A stretch of DNA of 64,000 bases, taken from positions 930,001 through 994,000 of the forward strand of contig NZ_CP073100.1 in NCBI RefSeq assembly GCF_018137965.1. The letters are read 5' to 3'. A program made the position numbers and the translations under genes. This document shows, piece after piece, positions 1 to 8,143 of the stretch (position 1 is its first letter; every line of letters begins with the position of its first letter). The notes below the pieces were generated by a model that worked only from the letters and a program-made list of their open reading frames with translations, was not told the DNA's origin and did not search any database. The DNA comes from Luteolibacter ambystomatis (GTDB taxonomy: Bacteria > Verrucomicrobiota > Verrucomicrobiia > Verrucomicrobiales > Akkermansiaceae).

Positions 1-657
1 GAAGGGGACGTCGATGCCGTTTTTCTTCCACTGGTCGTGGAGGAACTCGAGGTATTTACGGTCCTCGCCGTAGCTGCCGAATTCGTTCTCCACTTGCACC
101 ATGACGATGGGGCCGCCGTTGGTGACGAGGTAGGGCTTCACCACGGGCACGAGGTGCTCGATGTAGCGCTGGACGGCCTTGAGGTAGTTCTCATCCGCGG
201 AGGAGCGGAGCTGCACCTTCGGATCGCGCATGAGATAGGCGGGGATGCCGCCCAGGTCCCACTCGCCGCAGACGTACGGGCCGGGACGCAGCAGCACCCA
301 GAGGCCTTCCTCCTGGGCGAGCTTGATGAAGGCGGCGATGTCGCGCTCGCCGGTTTTGAAATCGAACTTGCCTTCTTCTTCCTCGAACTGGTTCCAGAAG
401 AGGTAGATGGCCACGGTGTTCATGCCGGAGGCCTTCACCATCCGGAGGCGGTGACGCCAGTATTCCCGGGGGATGCGGCCGGGGTGGAGCTCGCCGCTGC
501 GGATCTGGACCGGCTGGCCATCGAGCAGGAAATCCTCCGTGCCGAGGGCGAAGGTGTGTTTCCCTGGGACGGGGGACGGCTCCGCGGCATGGAGCGCGCC
601 GGAGAGGAGGAGGCCGGTCATCAGGCTGGAAGTGAGAAGACGGGATGAGACAAACAT
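1..657 (-). CDS. GH35 beta-galactosidase, N-terminal part (cut by window edge)
   Basis: This is the first 219 residues of a secreted glycoside hydrolase family 35 enzyme that should remove terminal beta-galactosyl residues from oligosaccharides or glycans. A signal peptide covers residues 1-24 (hydrophobic LMTGLLLSGALHAA, cleavage near Ala24). GH35 hallmarks follow in order: SGELHPGRIPREYW (54-67), NTVAIYLFWNQFE (80-92), RPGPYVCGEWDLGGIPAYL (124-142) and QVENEFGSYG (188-197). In this family the Glu of the NE pair (Glu192) is the acid/base; the nucleophile lies beyond the window. The ATG start puts the signal peptide first. The frame is open to the left edge, so the gene continues outside. Confidence 0.95.
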   Translation of the reverse strand, partial: MFVSSRLLTSSLMTGLLLSGALHAAEPSPVPGKHTFALGTEDFLLDGQPVQIRSGELHPGRIPREYWRHRLRMVKASGMNTVAIYLFWNQFEEEEGKFDFKTGERDIAAFIKLAQEEGLWVLLRPGPYVCGEWDLGGIPAYLMRDPKVQLRSSADENYLKAVQRYIEHLVPVVKPYLVTNGGPIVMVQVENEFGSYGEDRKYLEFLHDQWKKNGIDVPF

Positions 658-828
658 ACGCCACCAGTCGAAATGCCCGGAGTGGCGGCGGCAAGCGGGA
701 AAGCGGAGGGAGAAGAACCGACCGGTTTTGGGGGATGTTTCCGGGAGTGGCCGGAGTCGTGAGACTTGCCTCTGGCCATGCCAGTGAGCGGCTTCGCCGG
801 GGCTGGATTCAGTCGCTTCCGCTCCTGC

Positions 829-954
829 CGCATTCAGGCTGGGTGGATCCACTCCTATTCGGGACGTCGCTTTGGATTGGTCGGGGACGGACTGGATGTG
901 AGGGAGACTCCGCGGCCCTACCCAGCCTGAAGTCCCACGACTTCAGCTACGTGG
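829..954. repeat. Family A REP-like repeat, half copy plus full copy
   Basis: The 307-bp gap between the galactosidase start and the next gene holds only this element. A half copy (TTCAGGCTGGGTGGAT) near 832 is followed by a full reverse-oriented copy at 921-954. The full copy has the perfect hairpin GAAGTC-CCAC-GACTTC and ends in AGCTACGTGG. The same consensus recurs as inverted pairs around the RAYT gene near 62.2-63.2 kb, so this looks like a dispersed copy of that family. A short CTACT/AGTAG hairpin follows at about 963-980. Confidence 0.7.
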
Positions 955-964
955 CAGAGAACTA

Positions 965-1378
965 CTAAAAAGATAGTAGATTCCGCAGCTCCGGAAAATG
1001 CGCGGCGGTGAAGGCGGTGGTGCCAATGAGTGCGACCACCCCCAGCGACCGGCGCGGGGCGGGGAAATAGAAGGCGATGGCGGCGAGGCGCGCGGCGAAT
1101 CGTGCCCACGCCAGCCAGAGCGGCGTGTCCGCCTCATGCGGCGGGCGGATGGTGACCCGGCTCCAGCCCTGGCGGACGACGGTTTCCCTGACCGTTTCCG
1201 CGAGATGGACGAGATCGAAGGTGCCCACCAGCGCCAGCACGATGAGCGCCGGGGCCAGCAACCGCAGCGCGGCAGCGGTTTCGATGCGGCGGCAGAGGCG
1301 CAGCAGGCAGACGAGAACGATCAGCCAGAGGACGCCATCGGTGAGGAAATGCAGCAGGACGGAGAGGTGGGAAAGCAT
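965..1378 (-). CDS. Hypothetical 4-helix membrane protein
   Basis: I do not recognise this 137-residue protein. It has about four hydrophobic segments (roughly residues 5-27, 38-60, 88-108 and 111-128), with Arg-rich turns such as LLRLCRRIE and a PAPRRS loop before the last helix. This suggests a small inner-membrane protein. It is convergent with the family A repeat and divergent from the metalloprotease gene. The ATG start begins directly with the first hydrophobic helix. The 285-bp gap to the next gene presumably holds both promoters, but I see no clear operator there. Confidence 0.7.
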   Translation of the reverse strand: MLSHLSVLLHFLTDGVLWLIVLVCLLRLCRRIETAAALRLLAPALIVLALVGTFDLVHLAETVRETVVRQGWSRVTIRPPHEADTPLWLAWARFAARLAAIAFYFPAPRRSLGVVALIGTTAFTAAHFPELRNLLSF

Positions 1379-1663
1379 GGGTACGGGCGGAATCTAGCGG
1401 GTGCAAGGGGGAGAAGGGACTGTGGATTTCGCAGATGACGCTGATTTTTTGAGATGTTCCCGGTCACGGAGATCCCGCGTCCGGCGGTGTAAAGGCCTCC
1501 CGGGATCAAAATCGGCCACGAAGTCGATGTGTAAAATATTTCTAACCGACTTGCTATACGGTATGTATGATGATTTGGTTTCCCGTGGCACTGGTCCCCA
1601 CCGGACACCCATCCGATTCCAGTGCCGCGATTGTGTCTTGTTGGATTTCTGCTGTCCCATCCC

Positions 1664-4153
1664 ATGAAACCTTCCAGTCATTTGCGTGCCTGGCTGTGCG
1701 GCTTGGTCGTCCTTTCGGGCGCGGGCCTGGCGGTCTGGCATTTCACCGGTGAGGCGGACGTTTCCGCTCCGGCGGCGTCCGATGCGGCTCCGGCCTCCCG
1801 AATCGTCCGGTCCGCCGGGGAATCCGCGATGCCACCTCCGGGCGAAGCTCCGGCCCGGCCGGCGCACGAACGGGGTCGTGATCATGATCATGGCGGGGAT
1901 GAAGTGGCGGTTGTGGATGTGGATTGGCGCAAGGGGCCGTTATGGGACGCGCAGGGACCGCGCATGGCTCTGGTCACCGAGCGTACGGTTTCCGCCGCGG
2001 CGGTGACGGGCATCAACGGCGTGGCGAAGTGGCAGCCGGGACAGCGGGTGATGCTGGATCTCGGCAACGGCGTGGCTCCGGTTTCCGGCGAGGTGACGAT
2101 GAACTTGCTCCGCGAGGACGGTATCCGCGCGGTGCGCCTCGATCTGGGCACGGACGCGGAGAGCGGCGAATCAACCGGTGAATTTTTCGGCAGTGTGGAC
2201 CGCGATGGCGCGTTCACGGGGCACATCCGCTATCGCGGGGACGCGGGCGTTTACCGCCTGAGCGCCGCGGCGGGCGCGGCGGATCTGTTGGTGCGGCGCA
2301 TGCCGCTGGCGGATCTGCTGTGCAGCTACGATGTGCATCGTAGCGATGGCATGCTCACGCCGGAGGAAGCGCTGGTTCCTGCGGCCGCGGTGCCTCCCAC
2401 GCAGATCACCACGCCGATCGTGACCGCAGGACAGGCGGTGATTTCCGTGGGTGATGTGGCGATGGCGGAAGGCCAGACGAAGGGGAACGTGATGCAGTTC
2501 CCGGTGGTGTGCGGTGTGGCCTCCGGATCCGGCAAGACCGCCGTCACGGTGCAGTGGACGCTGGTGGGCCAGACGGCCACGGCTGGATCGGACTACAAGG
2601 CGGCGAGCGGCAAGCTGACGCTGGCGCGCGGCAAGACCACGGGGGTCATTTCCGTGACCACCGTGCCGGATCGGGTGAACGAGGCCGACGAGACTTTCAA
2701 GGTGGTGCTGTCCAATCCGGTAAATGCCACGCTCGGCAAGACCGAGGGCACCGGCACGATCCTCAATGACGAGTGGAACTCTACTGTCGCGCCTGCCTCA
2801 TCTCCCGTCGTGCAGGAGCCGGTGGGGGATGTGGCGAAAGCGAAGCTGGTGTCCAGCGTGGCCTTCACGGTGTCCCCTCCGGTGCAGGAGGCGGTGACGT
2901 TTTCATGGAAGGTGGCGGGCGGCACTGCGGAGAACGGCAAGGACTTCGTGAACACCTCCGGTACGATCAAGCTGGCTGCGGGCCAGGGCACCTTCACCGT
3001 GCCGGTGACGATCCTCGGCGATGGGTTCAGCGAACCGGACGAGACCTTTTCCATCCAGTTCACGAAGCTGCCCGCGATGATCACCGCGCCGGACGCGCAG
3101 GTGAAGATCGGCGGCGCGGCCCCGGTGGTGACCACTCCCACGCCTGTGCCCGCCCTTCAAAGCAAGCCCGGCGCGGCGAAGGTAATCTATCTGGAATTCA
3201 ATGGCACGACGTTGAGTGGCACGGCCTGGAACAAGACCAGCGCGCCGATCACGACGGCGTCCGTGTACCCGAAGTTCGGCGACAAGGGCTGCCACGACAT
3301 CTGGATCACGGTGGCGGAGGCCTATCGCGCGTGGGACGTGAACGTGACCACGGACAAGTCGGTTTTCGACAACACGCCGACGGCGAACCGCACATGGTGC
3401 CTGTTCACCTCGGAGCCTTCGAAGTTCAATTCGAGCGCGGCGGGGCTCGCCTATATTGCGGTCTTCGGCGAGCCGACCTATCAGCCCGCGCTGGCGTTCA
3501 CGGCGGGGGATTACACCATCGACTCCTTCGGCACGATCGCGATCCACGAGCTGGGTCACAATCTGGGCCTGAGCCACGATGGCAAGGGTAGCGCGGAATA
3601 CTATGCAGGCCACTCCGGCGCGCTCCATTCGTGGGGCCCGTGGATGGGCACGCCGTATTACAAGTTCTACCGCCAGTTCACGATCGGCGACTACACCGGC
3701 GCGACGAACTCCGAGGACGATCTGGCGATCATCGGCCGCTATCTGCCGGTGACGGCGGACCCGGCGGGCAACACGCTGGCCACGGCGGTGGATCTGCCGG
3801 TGCAATCGGCCGGAGACACGCCCGCGGTGTCCGGAACGATCACCTCGCGCGCGGATGTGGACAGCTACAAGCTGGTGGTGGCCGCAGCGGGCACGGTGAC
3901 GGTCACGCTGGACGCGGACCAGGAAGGCTCCTACTCGCTGGTGCCGGGGATGAAGATTTACGATGCTTCTGGTAATCCCGCGGTGCCCGCGAGCACCGGC
4001 TGGACGGACAACGGTGGCGTGGTGACCTGGAAGGGCACCCTGCAACCGGGGACGTACCGCGTGGATGTGGAAGGTGTGGGTGATCCGTCCGATCCCGGCT
4101 ACAGCGACTACGGCGCGATCGGGGCCTATACGGTGCAGGCGACCGCTCCGTGA
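1664..4153 (+). CDS. Calx-beta / zinc metalloprotease / PPC multidomain surface protein
   Basis: This 829-residue exported protein has an N-terminal membrane anchor or signal (about 8-27). Two Calx-beta-type domains follow (about 259-370 and 390-485), each with the typical DY...G.L.....T ... DET/DETF pattern and the first ending in GTILNDE. Next is a metallopeptidase region with HELGHNLGLSH at 628-638, a classic HExxHxxGxxH zinc site. The C-terminal 120 residues match a pre-peptidase C-terminal (PPC) beta-sandwich (DVDSYKLVV ... GTYRVDVEG). It is probably a cell-surface or secreted gametolysin/reprolysin-like protease. I chose the start at MKPSSHLRAW because it places the hydrophobic signal at the N-terminus; an upstream in-frame ATG would add 14 unlikely residues. 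The DHDHGGDE stretch near residue 70 might bind metal. Confidence 0.85.
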   Translation: MKPSSHLRAWLCGLVVLSGAGLAVWHFTGEADVSAPAASDAAPASRIVRSAGESAMPPPGEAPARPAHERGRDHDHGGDEVAVVDVDWRKGPLWDAQGPRMALVTERTVSAAAVTGINGVAKWQPGQRVMLDLGNGVAPVSGEVTMNLLREDGIRAVRLDLGTDAESGESTGEFFGSVDRDGAFTGHIRYRGDAGVYRLSAAAGAADLLVRRMPLADLLCSYDVHRSDGMLTPEEALVPAAAVPPTQITTPIVTAGQAVISVGDVAMAEGQTKGNVMQFPVVCGVASGSGKTAVTVQWTLVGQTATAGSDYKAASGKLTLARGKTTGVISVTTVPDRVNEADETFKVVLSNPVNATLGKTEGTGTILNDEWNSTVAPASSPVVQEPVGDVAKAKLVSSVAFTVSPPVQEAVTFSWKVAGGTAENGKDFVNTSGTIKLAAGQGTFTVPVTILGDGFSEPDETFSIQFTKLPAMITAPDAQVKIGGAAPVVTTPTPVPALQSKPGAAKVIYLEFNGTTLSGTAWNKTSAPITTASVYPKFGDKGCHDIWITVAEAYRAWDVNVTTDKSVFDNTPTANRTWCLFTSEPSKFNSSAAGLAYIAVFGEPTYQPALAFTAGDYTIDSFGTIAIHELGHNLGLSHDGKGSAEYYAGHSGALHSWGPWMGTPYYKFYRQFTIGDYTGATNSEDDLAIIGRYLPVTADPAGNTLATAVDLPVQSAGDTPAVSGTITSRADVDSYKLVVAAAGTVTVTLDADQEGSYSLVPGMKIYDASGNPAVPASTGWTDNGGVVTWKGTLQPGTYRVDVEGVGDPSDPGYSDYGAIGAYTVQATAP

Positions 4154-4156
4154 ATG

Positions 4157-4184
4157 GTGGCGCGAGGCTGCCGCCTTGCGTGCG
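4157..4184 (+). repeat. Family D short repeat
   Basis: The 28-nt sequence starting GTGGCGCGAGGC and ending TTGCGTGCG matches copies at 15196 (about 22 of 28 positions) and, reversed, at 30350-30376. A TGCGAAG/CTTCGCA hairpin follows at once. It sits a few bases after a stop codon, the usual place for REP-type elements. Confidence 0.45.
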
Positions 4185-4231
4185 AAGAAGGACCTTCGCA
4201 TGCGTTGGAATCCTGTGCCTTGATCTCCATC

Positions 4232-4255
4232 CACCGCCCGGACGCTCCGGCGGTG
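4232..4255. terminator. Hairpin between convergent genes
   Basis: CACCGCC(C)GGA pairs with TCCGGCGGTG around a CGC loop, a 10-bp stem with one bulged base. It lies between the convergent metalloprotease and Pr6Pr genes. The following T-run is weak, so Rho-independent termination is only probable. Confidence 0.4.
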
Positions 4256-4268
4256 CGCCCTTGCTCTT

Positions 4269-4925
4269 CTACCTTTCGCGCGCGAGTTTCCGGCTGATGG
4301 CGGTGAGGAGGAGGCCGGTGGTGAGGAAGGCGGCGGTCATGCCGAGACCGTTGGCGAGCACCCAACCGGAACCGAGGCGGTCCAGGTCGATGAAGGGATA
4401 CGGGTAGTGGCCACTATGGCTGCCGTAGATCATCGCCCACAGGAGGTAGAGCGCGGGGTAGCAGAGCCATTTGACCGGGGCGGTCCAGGGCAGGCGGATC
4501 TTCGGGACGAAGGCGATCCAGTGCAAGGTGCAGAGGACAGGGGTGGCGTAGTGGAGCAGGACGTCCGCCCACCATTGCAGGCCCTGCGGTTTCCACAGTC
4601 CGGCGAGCACGAGGACATAGACGATGCCGACAATGGCAATGTAGACGAGAAGAGCGGTGGCGGTGGACGGGCGGTTGGCGAAGGCCCCGGCACGGCTGCG
4701 CGGAGCCAGCGAACCGGCAAGGAAGCCGAGGGCGAGCAGTATGTTCGTGGTGATGGTGAAGTAGCTGAGATACTTCACGATCGCGCCGCCGATGGTCCAG
4801 CCACGCGAAGAGGCGAGGTGGGAGGTGACGTGCGCCTGGAGCAGCAGGCCTGTCAAACCGGTGAGCCCGGAGACGAGCATGAAAGCACGGCGGGCGGGAG
4901 TGGGCGGGATGATATCGGAGGACAT
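4269..4925 (-). CDS. Pr6Pr-family membrane protein
   Basis: This 218-residue integral membrane protein has about six helices, starting near residues 14-31 and 47-71 and ending with a helix at about 190-211. Features such as YFTITTNILLALGF, LLHYATPVLCTLHWIAF and the aromatic loop YGSHSGHYPYPFID fit the Pr6Pr (FAR-17a/AIG1-like) family of bacterial six-helix proteins, whose biochemical role is not established. It lies 34 bp downstream of the royal-jelly-type gene on the same strand, so the two are probably cotranscribed. Confidence 0.8.
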   Translation of the reverse strand: MSSDIIPPTPARRAFMLVSGLTGLTGLLLQAHVTSHLASSRGWTIGGAIVKYLSYFTITTNILLALGFLAGSLAPRSRAGAFANRPSTATALLVYIAIVGIVYVLVLAGLWKPQGLQWWADVLLHYATPVLCTLHWIAFVPKIRLPWTAPVKWLCYPALYLLWAMIYGSHSGHYPYPFIDLDRLGSGWVLANGLGMTAAFLTTGLLLTAISRKLARER

Positions 4926-4959
4926 CGCGGCAGAGGATGAGCGGAAAAGCAGGCGGCGC

Positions 4960-6081
4960 TCAAGGCAGCTTTACCTTGTAGGCGCGGAAGGGCAGGGAGT
5001 AGGCGGGCTTGCCACCATTGTAGTTGCTGCCGCGGTTGATCTGGGAGGCGGTCAGATACAGGTAGCCGTCCGAGCCGATGCCGAGGGAATCCGGCCAGAT
5101 GAGGCGCTCGTCCTGCACCAGTGTCCCGACCTTTCCTTCGGGGGTGACGTAGCGGATTGCCTTTGCCTGCGAGTCGGTGAGGTAGATGTTGCCCTTCTTG
5201 TCCGCTACCATGCCGTGGCAGACTCCGGTTTCCGCGACCTTTTCAATCTTCGTGGAAAGTTCCGCATCGCCCAGCGAGGCATCCGCAAGCCAGCGGGTTT
5301 CGATGCGGCGGAGCCAGGTCTGGTTGATCGCTCGGAAGTAGAACCAGCGGTCGTCATGGGTGAGGGCGATGCCGTTGACGTTCGAGATGAAGGGGCGGCC
5401 GGAGGCGTCCTCCACATATTTGTCCTCGATCTTCAGCTTGAAGCCGGGCGCGGCGAGCATGGCGGGATCATTGCGCAGGACCACGCGGGATTTCTTCGTG
5501 GCGAGATCGAGCACGACGATGGCCTTGAGGCCGGGATCGGAGAGGTAGGCGAGGTGGTGGGTGTGATCGATGCAGAGATCATTGAGCGCGCTTTGTTCCT
5601 TCGGCAGATCATTGAAGGGATAGATGTCCGCGACCTCGTTGCGGTTGAGATCGATCTTCACGACCTTGAAGCGTCCGGCGGCGCGGGCGGTGGTGCCGTC
5701 CTTGCCGAGGATGGAGGCACCGCCGGAGGGCGAGGAATCAAGCAGCCAGAGGTTGTGCCGGTCATCTGCGAAGAGATCCTGTGCGTTGATGAACTGTTTG
5801 GTTTCGTCGGTAGGATTGAGGGCGTTCCATTCCGCGTTCGGGAACGGGACCTGCCTGCCGTCCGTGATTTCCAACAGGGCGTTGGCGAAGGGCTGGCGGT
5901 GGGGGAAGGAGACGAAGACGCGGTTCGGATCACCGGAGACAGCCATGCCGATGGGCTGGTGATCACCGAAGGCGGCGACTTCGATGAGCTTTTCCTCGTC
6001 CGCGCGGAGAAGTGCCGGCACGCAGGCGGCGAGACCTGCGAGGGCGAGGCACCGGGAGAGGAAACGCGGCGATGTCATCAT
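4960..6081 (-). CDS. Major royal jelly/Yellow-type secreted beta-propeller protein
   Basis: This 373-residue protein has a signal peptide (about 1-27, hydrophobic CLALAGLAACVPALL) followed by the beta-propeller pattern of the major royal jelly protein/Yellow family. Blocks seen include FVSFPHRQPFANALLEI, INAQDLFADDRHNLWLLDS, KVVKIDLNRNEV, LNDLCIDHTHHLAYLSDPG and IYLTDSQAKAIRYVTPEGK. Bacterial members are exported proteins, sometimes annotated as dopachrome-tautomerase-related; the substrate is unknown. Two ATGs lie side by side at the start, and either would work. It probably shares a transcript with the Pr6Pr gene. Confidence 0.85.
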   Translation of the reverse strand: MMTSPRFLSRCLALAGLAACVPALLRADEEKLIEVAAFGDHQPIGMAVSGDPNRVFVSFPHRQPFANALLEITDGRQVPFPNAEWNALNPTDETKQFINAQDLFADDRHNLWLLDSSPSGGASILGKDGTTARAAGRFKVVKIDLNRNEVADIYPFNDLPKEQSALNDLCIDHTHHLAYLSDPGLKAIVVLDLATKKSRVVLRNDPAMLAAPGFKLKIEDKYVEDASGRPFISNVNGIALTHDDRWFYFRAINQTWLRRIETRWLADASLGDAELSTKIEKVAETGVCHGMVADKKGNIYLTDSQAKAIRYVTPEGKVGTLVQDERLIWPDSLGIGSDGYLYLTASQINRGSNYNGGKPAYSLPFRAYKVKLP

Positions 6082-6146
6082 CGCGGAGTGTCGGCGTGAT
6101 CGCCGCGGGAGGCGATGAGTTTTTCGGGTATGACCGCTCGCGAAAT

Positions 6147-6224
6147 GGTACGTAGTTCCTCCTTCAGGAGGGCGGGGTGTAGCAGCGATGCGTGAGACGC
6201 CCTCCTGAAGGAGGAACTACGTAC
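6147..6224. repeat. Family B inverted repeat pair
   Basis: Two copies of TACGTAGTTCCTCCTTCAGG (continuing AGGGCG) face each other, separated by about 23 bp. Each carries its own CCTCC-TTCA-GGAGG hairpin. The same inverted pair recurs at 47171-47317. It sits in the 157-bp gap between the royal-jelly-type start and the PEP-CTERM gene stop. Confidence 0.85.
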
Positions 6225-6238
6225 GAAGATGGAAGACC

Positions 6239-7972
6239 TCACGCCCGCTTGCGGCGGAGGAGTAGGGTGCCGCCCAGCAGCAGGAACGCGGAGGAGGCGG
6301 GCTCGGGGATGATGGTGAGATTGACCTGGCCGGTGGTGGCGGTGTCGATGAGCCAGCTTTGTCCGGCATCGAGGGTGGGCATCGTGCCGATGTTGAGACC
6401 GTTGTCGGTGAGCGCGCCGGAGTAGTTGAAGAGTCGCCAGGTGGTGCCCTCGGCGAGACCGGTGAAGGTGCCGCCGCTGAGATTGAGGACGCCATCCAGG
6501 GTGAGCGAGCCGCCGATGGTGGCGAGGTCGTTGACGCCGCCGCCGATGGCGGTGTTGGCGGGATTGAGATCCCAGTTGAGCTGGGCGGTGGAGAGCAGCG
6601 CGAGGGAGTTGGTGAAGGCAAGTGTACCTGTGGCCACGCCGGGAGCGAGGGTGCCGGAGACGGAGGTGTCTCCGCCGATGGTGCCGGTGCCGGCGAGGGT
6701 GCCGGAGGAGCCGACGCTGACGGCGGAGCCGGTGGCGAGCGAGCCGGTCACTTCCATCTTGCCACCGCTGATCGTGGTGGTGCCGGTGTAGCTGTTCACG
6801 CCGCTGACGGTCCACGTGCCGCTTCCGGTCTTGGTGACATTGGTGGCGCCGCTGATGATGCCGGAGTAGGTGGTGCTGGCATTGAGCGCGCCGACGGTGA
6901 TGCTGCTGGTGCCGCTGGAGGAGGTGACTCCACCCGCACCGGAGAGGCTGCCGAGATTCACGGCGACGCCGTTGATCTGGAGGCTGTTGTTTGCGGAGAC
7001 GGACCAGGCGGCTCCGGCGCTGCCGGAATTGGCGGCGGTGAGGCGGACGATGCGGCTGCCGGTGGTGCCATTGATGTTGAAGGTGCCGGTGAAGCCGCTG
7101 TTGTTTCCGGAGAGGACGATGGCGTGCGTGGTGCTGCTCGTCATTTCATTCCGGAGATTGTAGGTGCCACTGCCGGTGAAGCTGCCGGAGAAGGTTTTGA
7201 GAACGGTGCCGGTGGAGCTGAGGGAGGCGGTGATGGTGCCGCCGGTGCCGGAGGCGGCTCCGGAGAAGCTGTGGCTGGCACCGCCGCTGATGGCGACGTT
7301 TCCACCATTGATCTCGATGGGGCTGGCGAAGGTGAGGGTGCCGGTGTTGTTCGTGAGCGTGAGGGTGGCGGAGGAGCCGACCTTGTAGGACACGCTGGCG
7401 GCGGAGGTGGTGTTGGTGCTGCTGCCGGCCTGGACGGTGGTGTTTCCGGCCTGGAGGTCGAAGACGCCATTGGTGAGGTTGACCCCCTGGCCGAGGACGA
7501 GATTGCCGGTGCCGGACTTGGTGATGGTGCGGGAGCCGAGGTCGAAGTTCCGGATGGTGGTATTGCTGCTGACGAAGGTGAGCGAGCGTCCGGAGGCGAC
7601 GTTCCAAGTCTGGTTGGCACCGAGCGCGACGAGGCTGTTGGCGGTGAAACTGAAGGTGAGGTTCTGGGTGGCTGCGCTCATGTCGATGCCGCCGGAGCCG
7701 ATGGTCAGCGAGCCGCTGGTGCCATTGGCGATGGTGACGGCGCCGGTGGGGCTGGCGAGGGTGAGGCCGGTGATGCTGAAGGCGGCATCGAGGGTGGTGG
7801 AGAGATTCGCGGTGGAGCTGGAGTTGAAGATGACTCCGTCTCCCGAGGTGGGTTTGGTACCGTCCTGCCAGTTCGCATCGGTGTTCCAACTGGCTGTGCC
7901 GCCGATCCAGACATCCGCGTGGGCGGAGAGGCTCAGGAGGATGAGGGAGGTGAAGAGGGAGAAGGGTTTCAT
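6239..7972 (-). CDS. Beta-strand repeat surface protein with PEP-CTERM anchor
   Basis: This 577-residue secreted protein has a signal peptide (1-19, ending SLSAHA) and a beta-helix body. The repeats are autotransporter-associated type: WIGGTASWNTDANWQDG at the N-terminus and units such as TKTGSGTWTVSGVNSYTG and TTISGGKMEVTG. The C-terminus carries a PEP-CTERM sorting signal: IIPEPASS, a hydrophobic helix, then RRKRA. The family is extracellular or surface-located, and the PEP-CTERM is cut by exosortase with export to the surface. I preferred the ATG that opens the signal peptide over a TTG 21 bp upstream. It is paralogous to the next gene, whose N-terminal domain is nearly the same. Confidence 0.9.
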   Translation of the reverse strand: MKPFSLFTSLILLSLSAHADVWIGGTASWNTDANWQDGTKPTSGDGVIFNSSSTANLSTTLDAAFSITGLTLASPTGAVTIANGTSGSLTIGSGGIDMSAATQNLTFSFTANSLVALGANQTWNVASGRSLTFVSSNTTIRNFDLGSRTITKSGTGNLVLGQGVNLTNGVFDLQAGNTTVQAGSSTNTTSAASVSYKVGSSATLTLTNNTGTLTFASPIEINGGNVAISGGASHSFSGAASGTGGTITASLSSTGTVLKTFSGSFTGSGTYNLRNEMTSSTTHAIVLSGNNSGFTGTFNINGTTGSRIVRLTAANSGSAGAAWSVSANNSLQINGVAVNLGSLSGAGGVTSSSGTSSITVGALNASTTYSGIISGATNVTKTGSGTWTVSGVNSYTGTTTISGGKMEVTGSLATGSAVSVGSSGTLAGTGTIGGDTSVSGTLAPGVATGTLAFTNSLALLSTAQLNWDLNPANTAIGGGVNDLATIGGSLTLDGVLNLSGGTFTGLAEGTTWRLFNYSGALTDNGLNIGTMPTLDAGQSWLIDTATTGQVNLTIIPEPASSAFLLLGGTLLLRRKRA

Positions 7973-8143
7973 GGGGAAGTGATCAGTCAGCAAGGATCCG
8001 TGAAGAGGGGGGAATGCCGGAGGCGGATTTCGGGCTTCTCGAAAGGAGCCGCTCCCATTGAGGGGCTTTCCGCCATGGCGGCCGGAGAAAGGAGGCCTTT
8101 CTCCGGCTGCCCGGTCTTATTGCATGTACCCGGAAAAAGGGGA

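Noticed and set aside
1622..1663. Earlier start for the metalloprotease (14 extra codons)
   Set aside because: It would bury the export signal behind an odd, Cys-containing leader.
2903..4234. A 443-codon minus-strand frame opposite the metalloprotease
   Set aside because: Arg/His-rich shadow. The plus strand carries HELGHNLGLSH and ordered Calx-beta domains.
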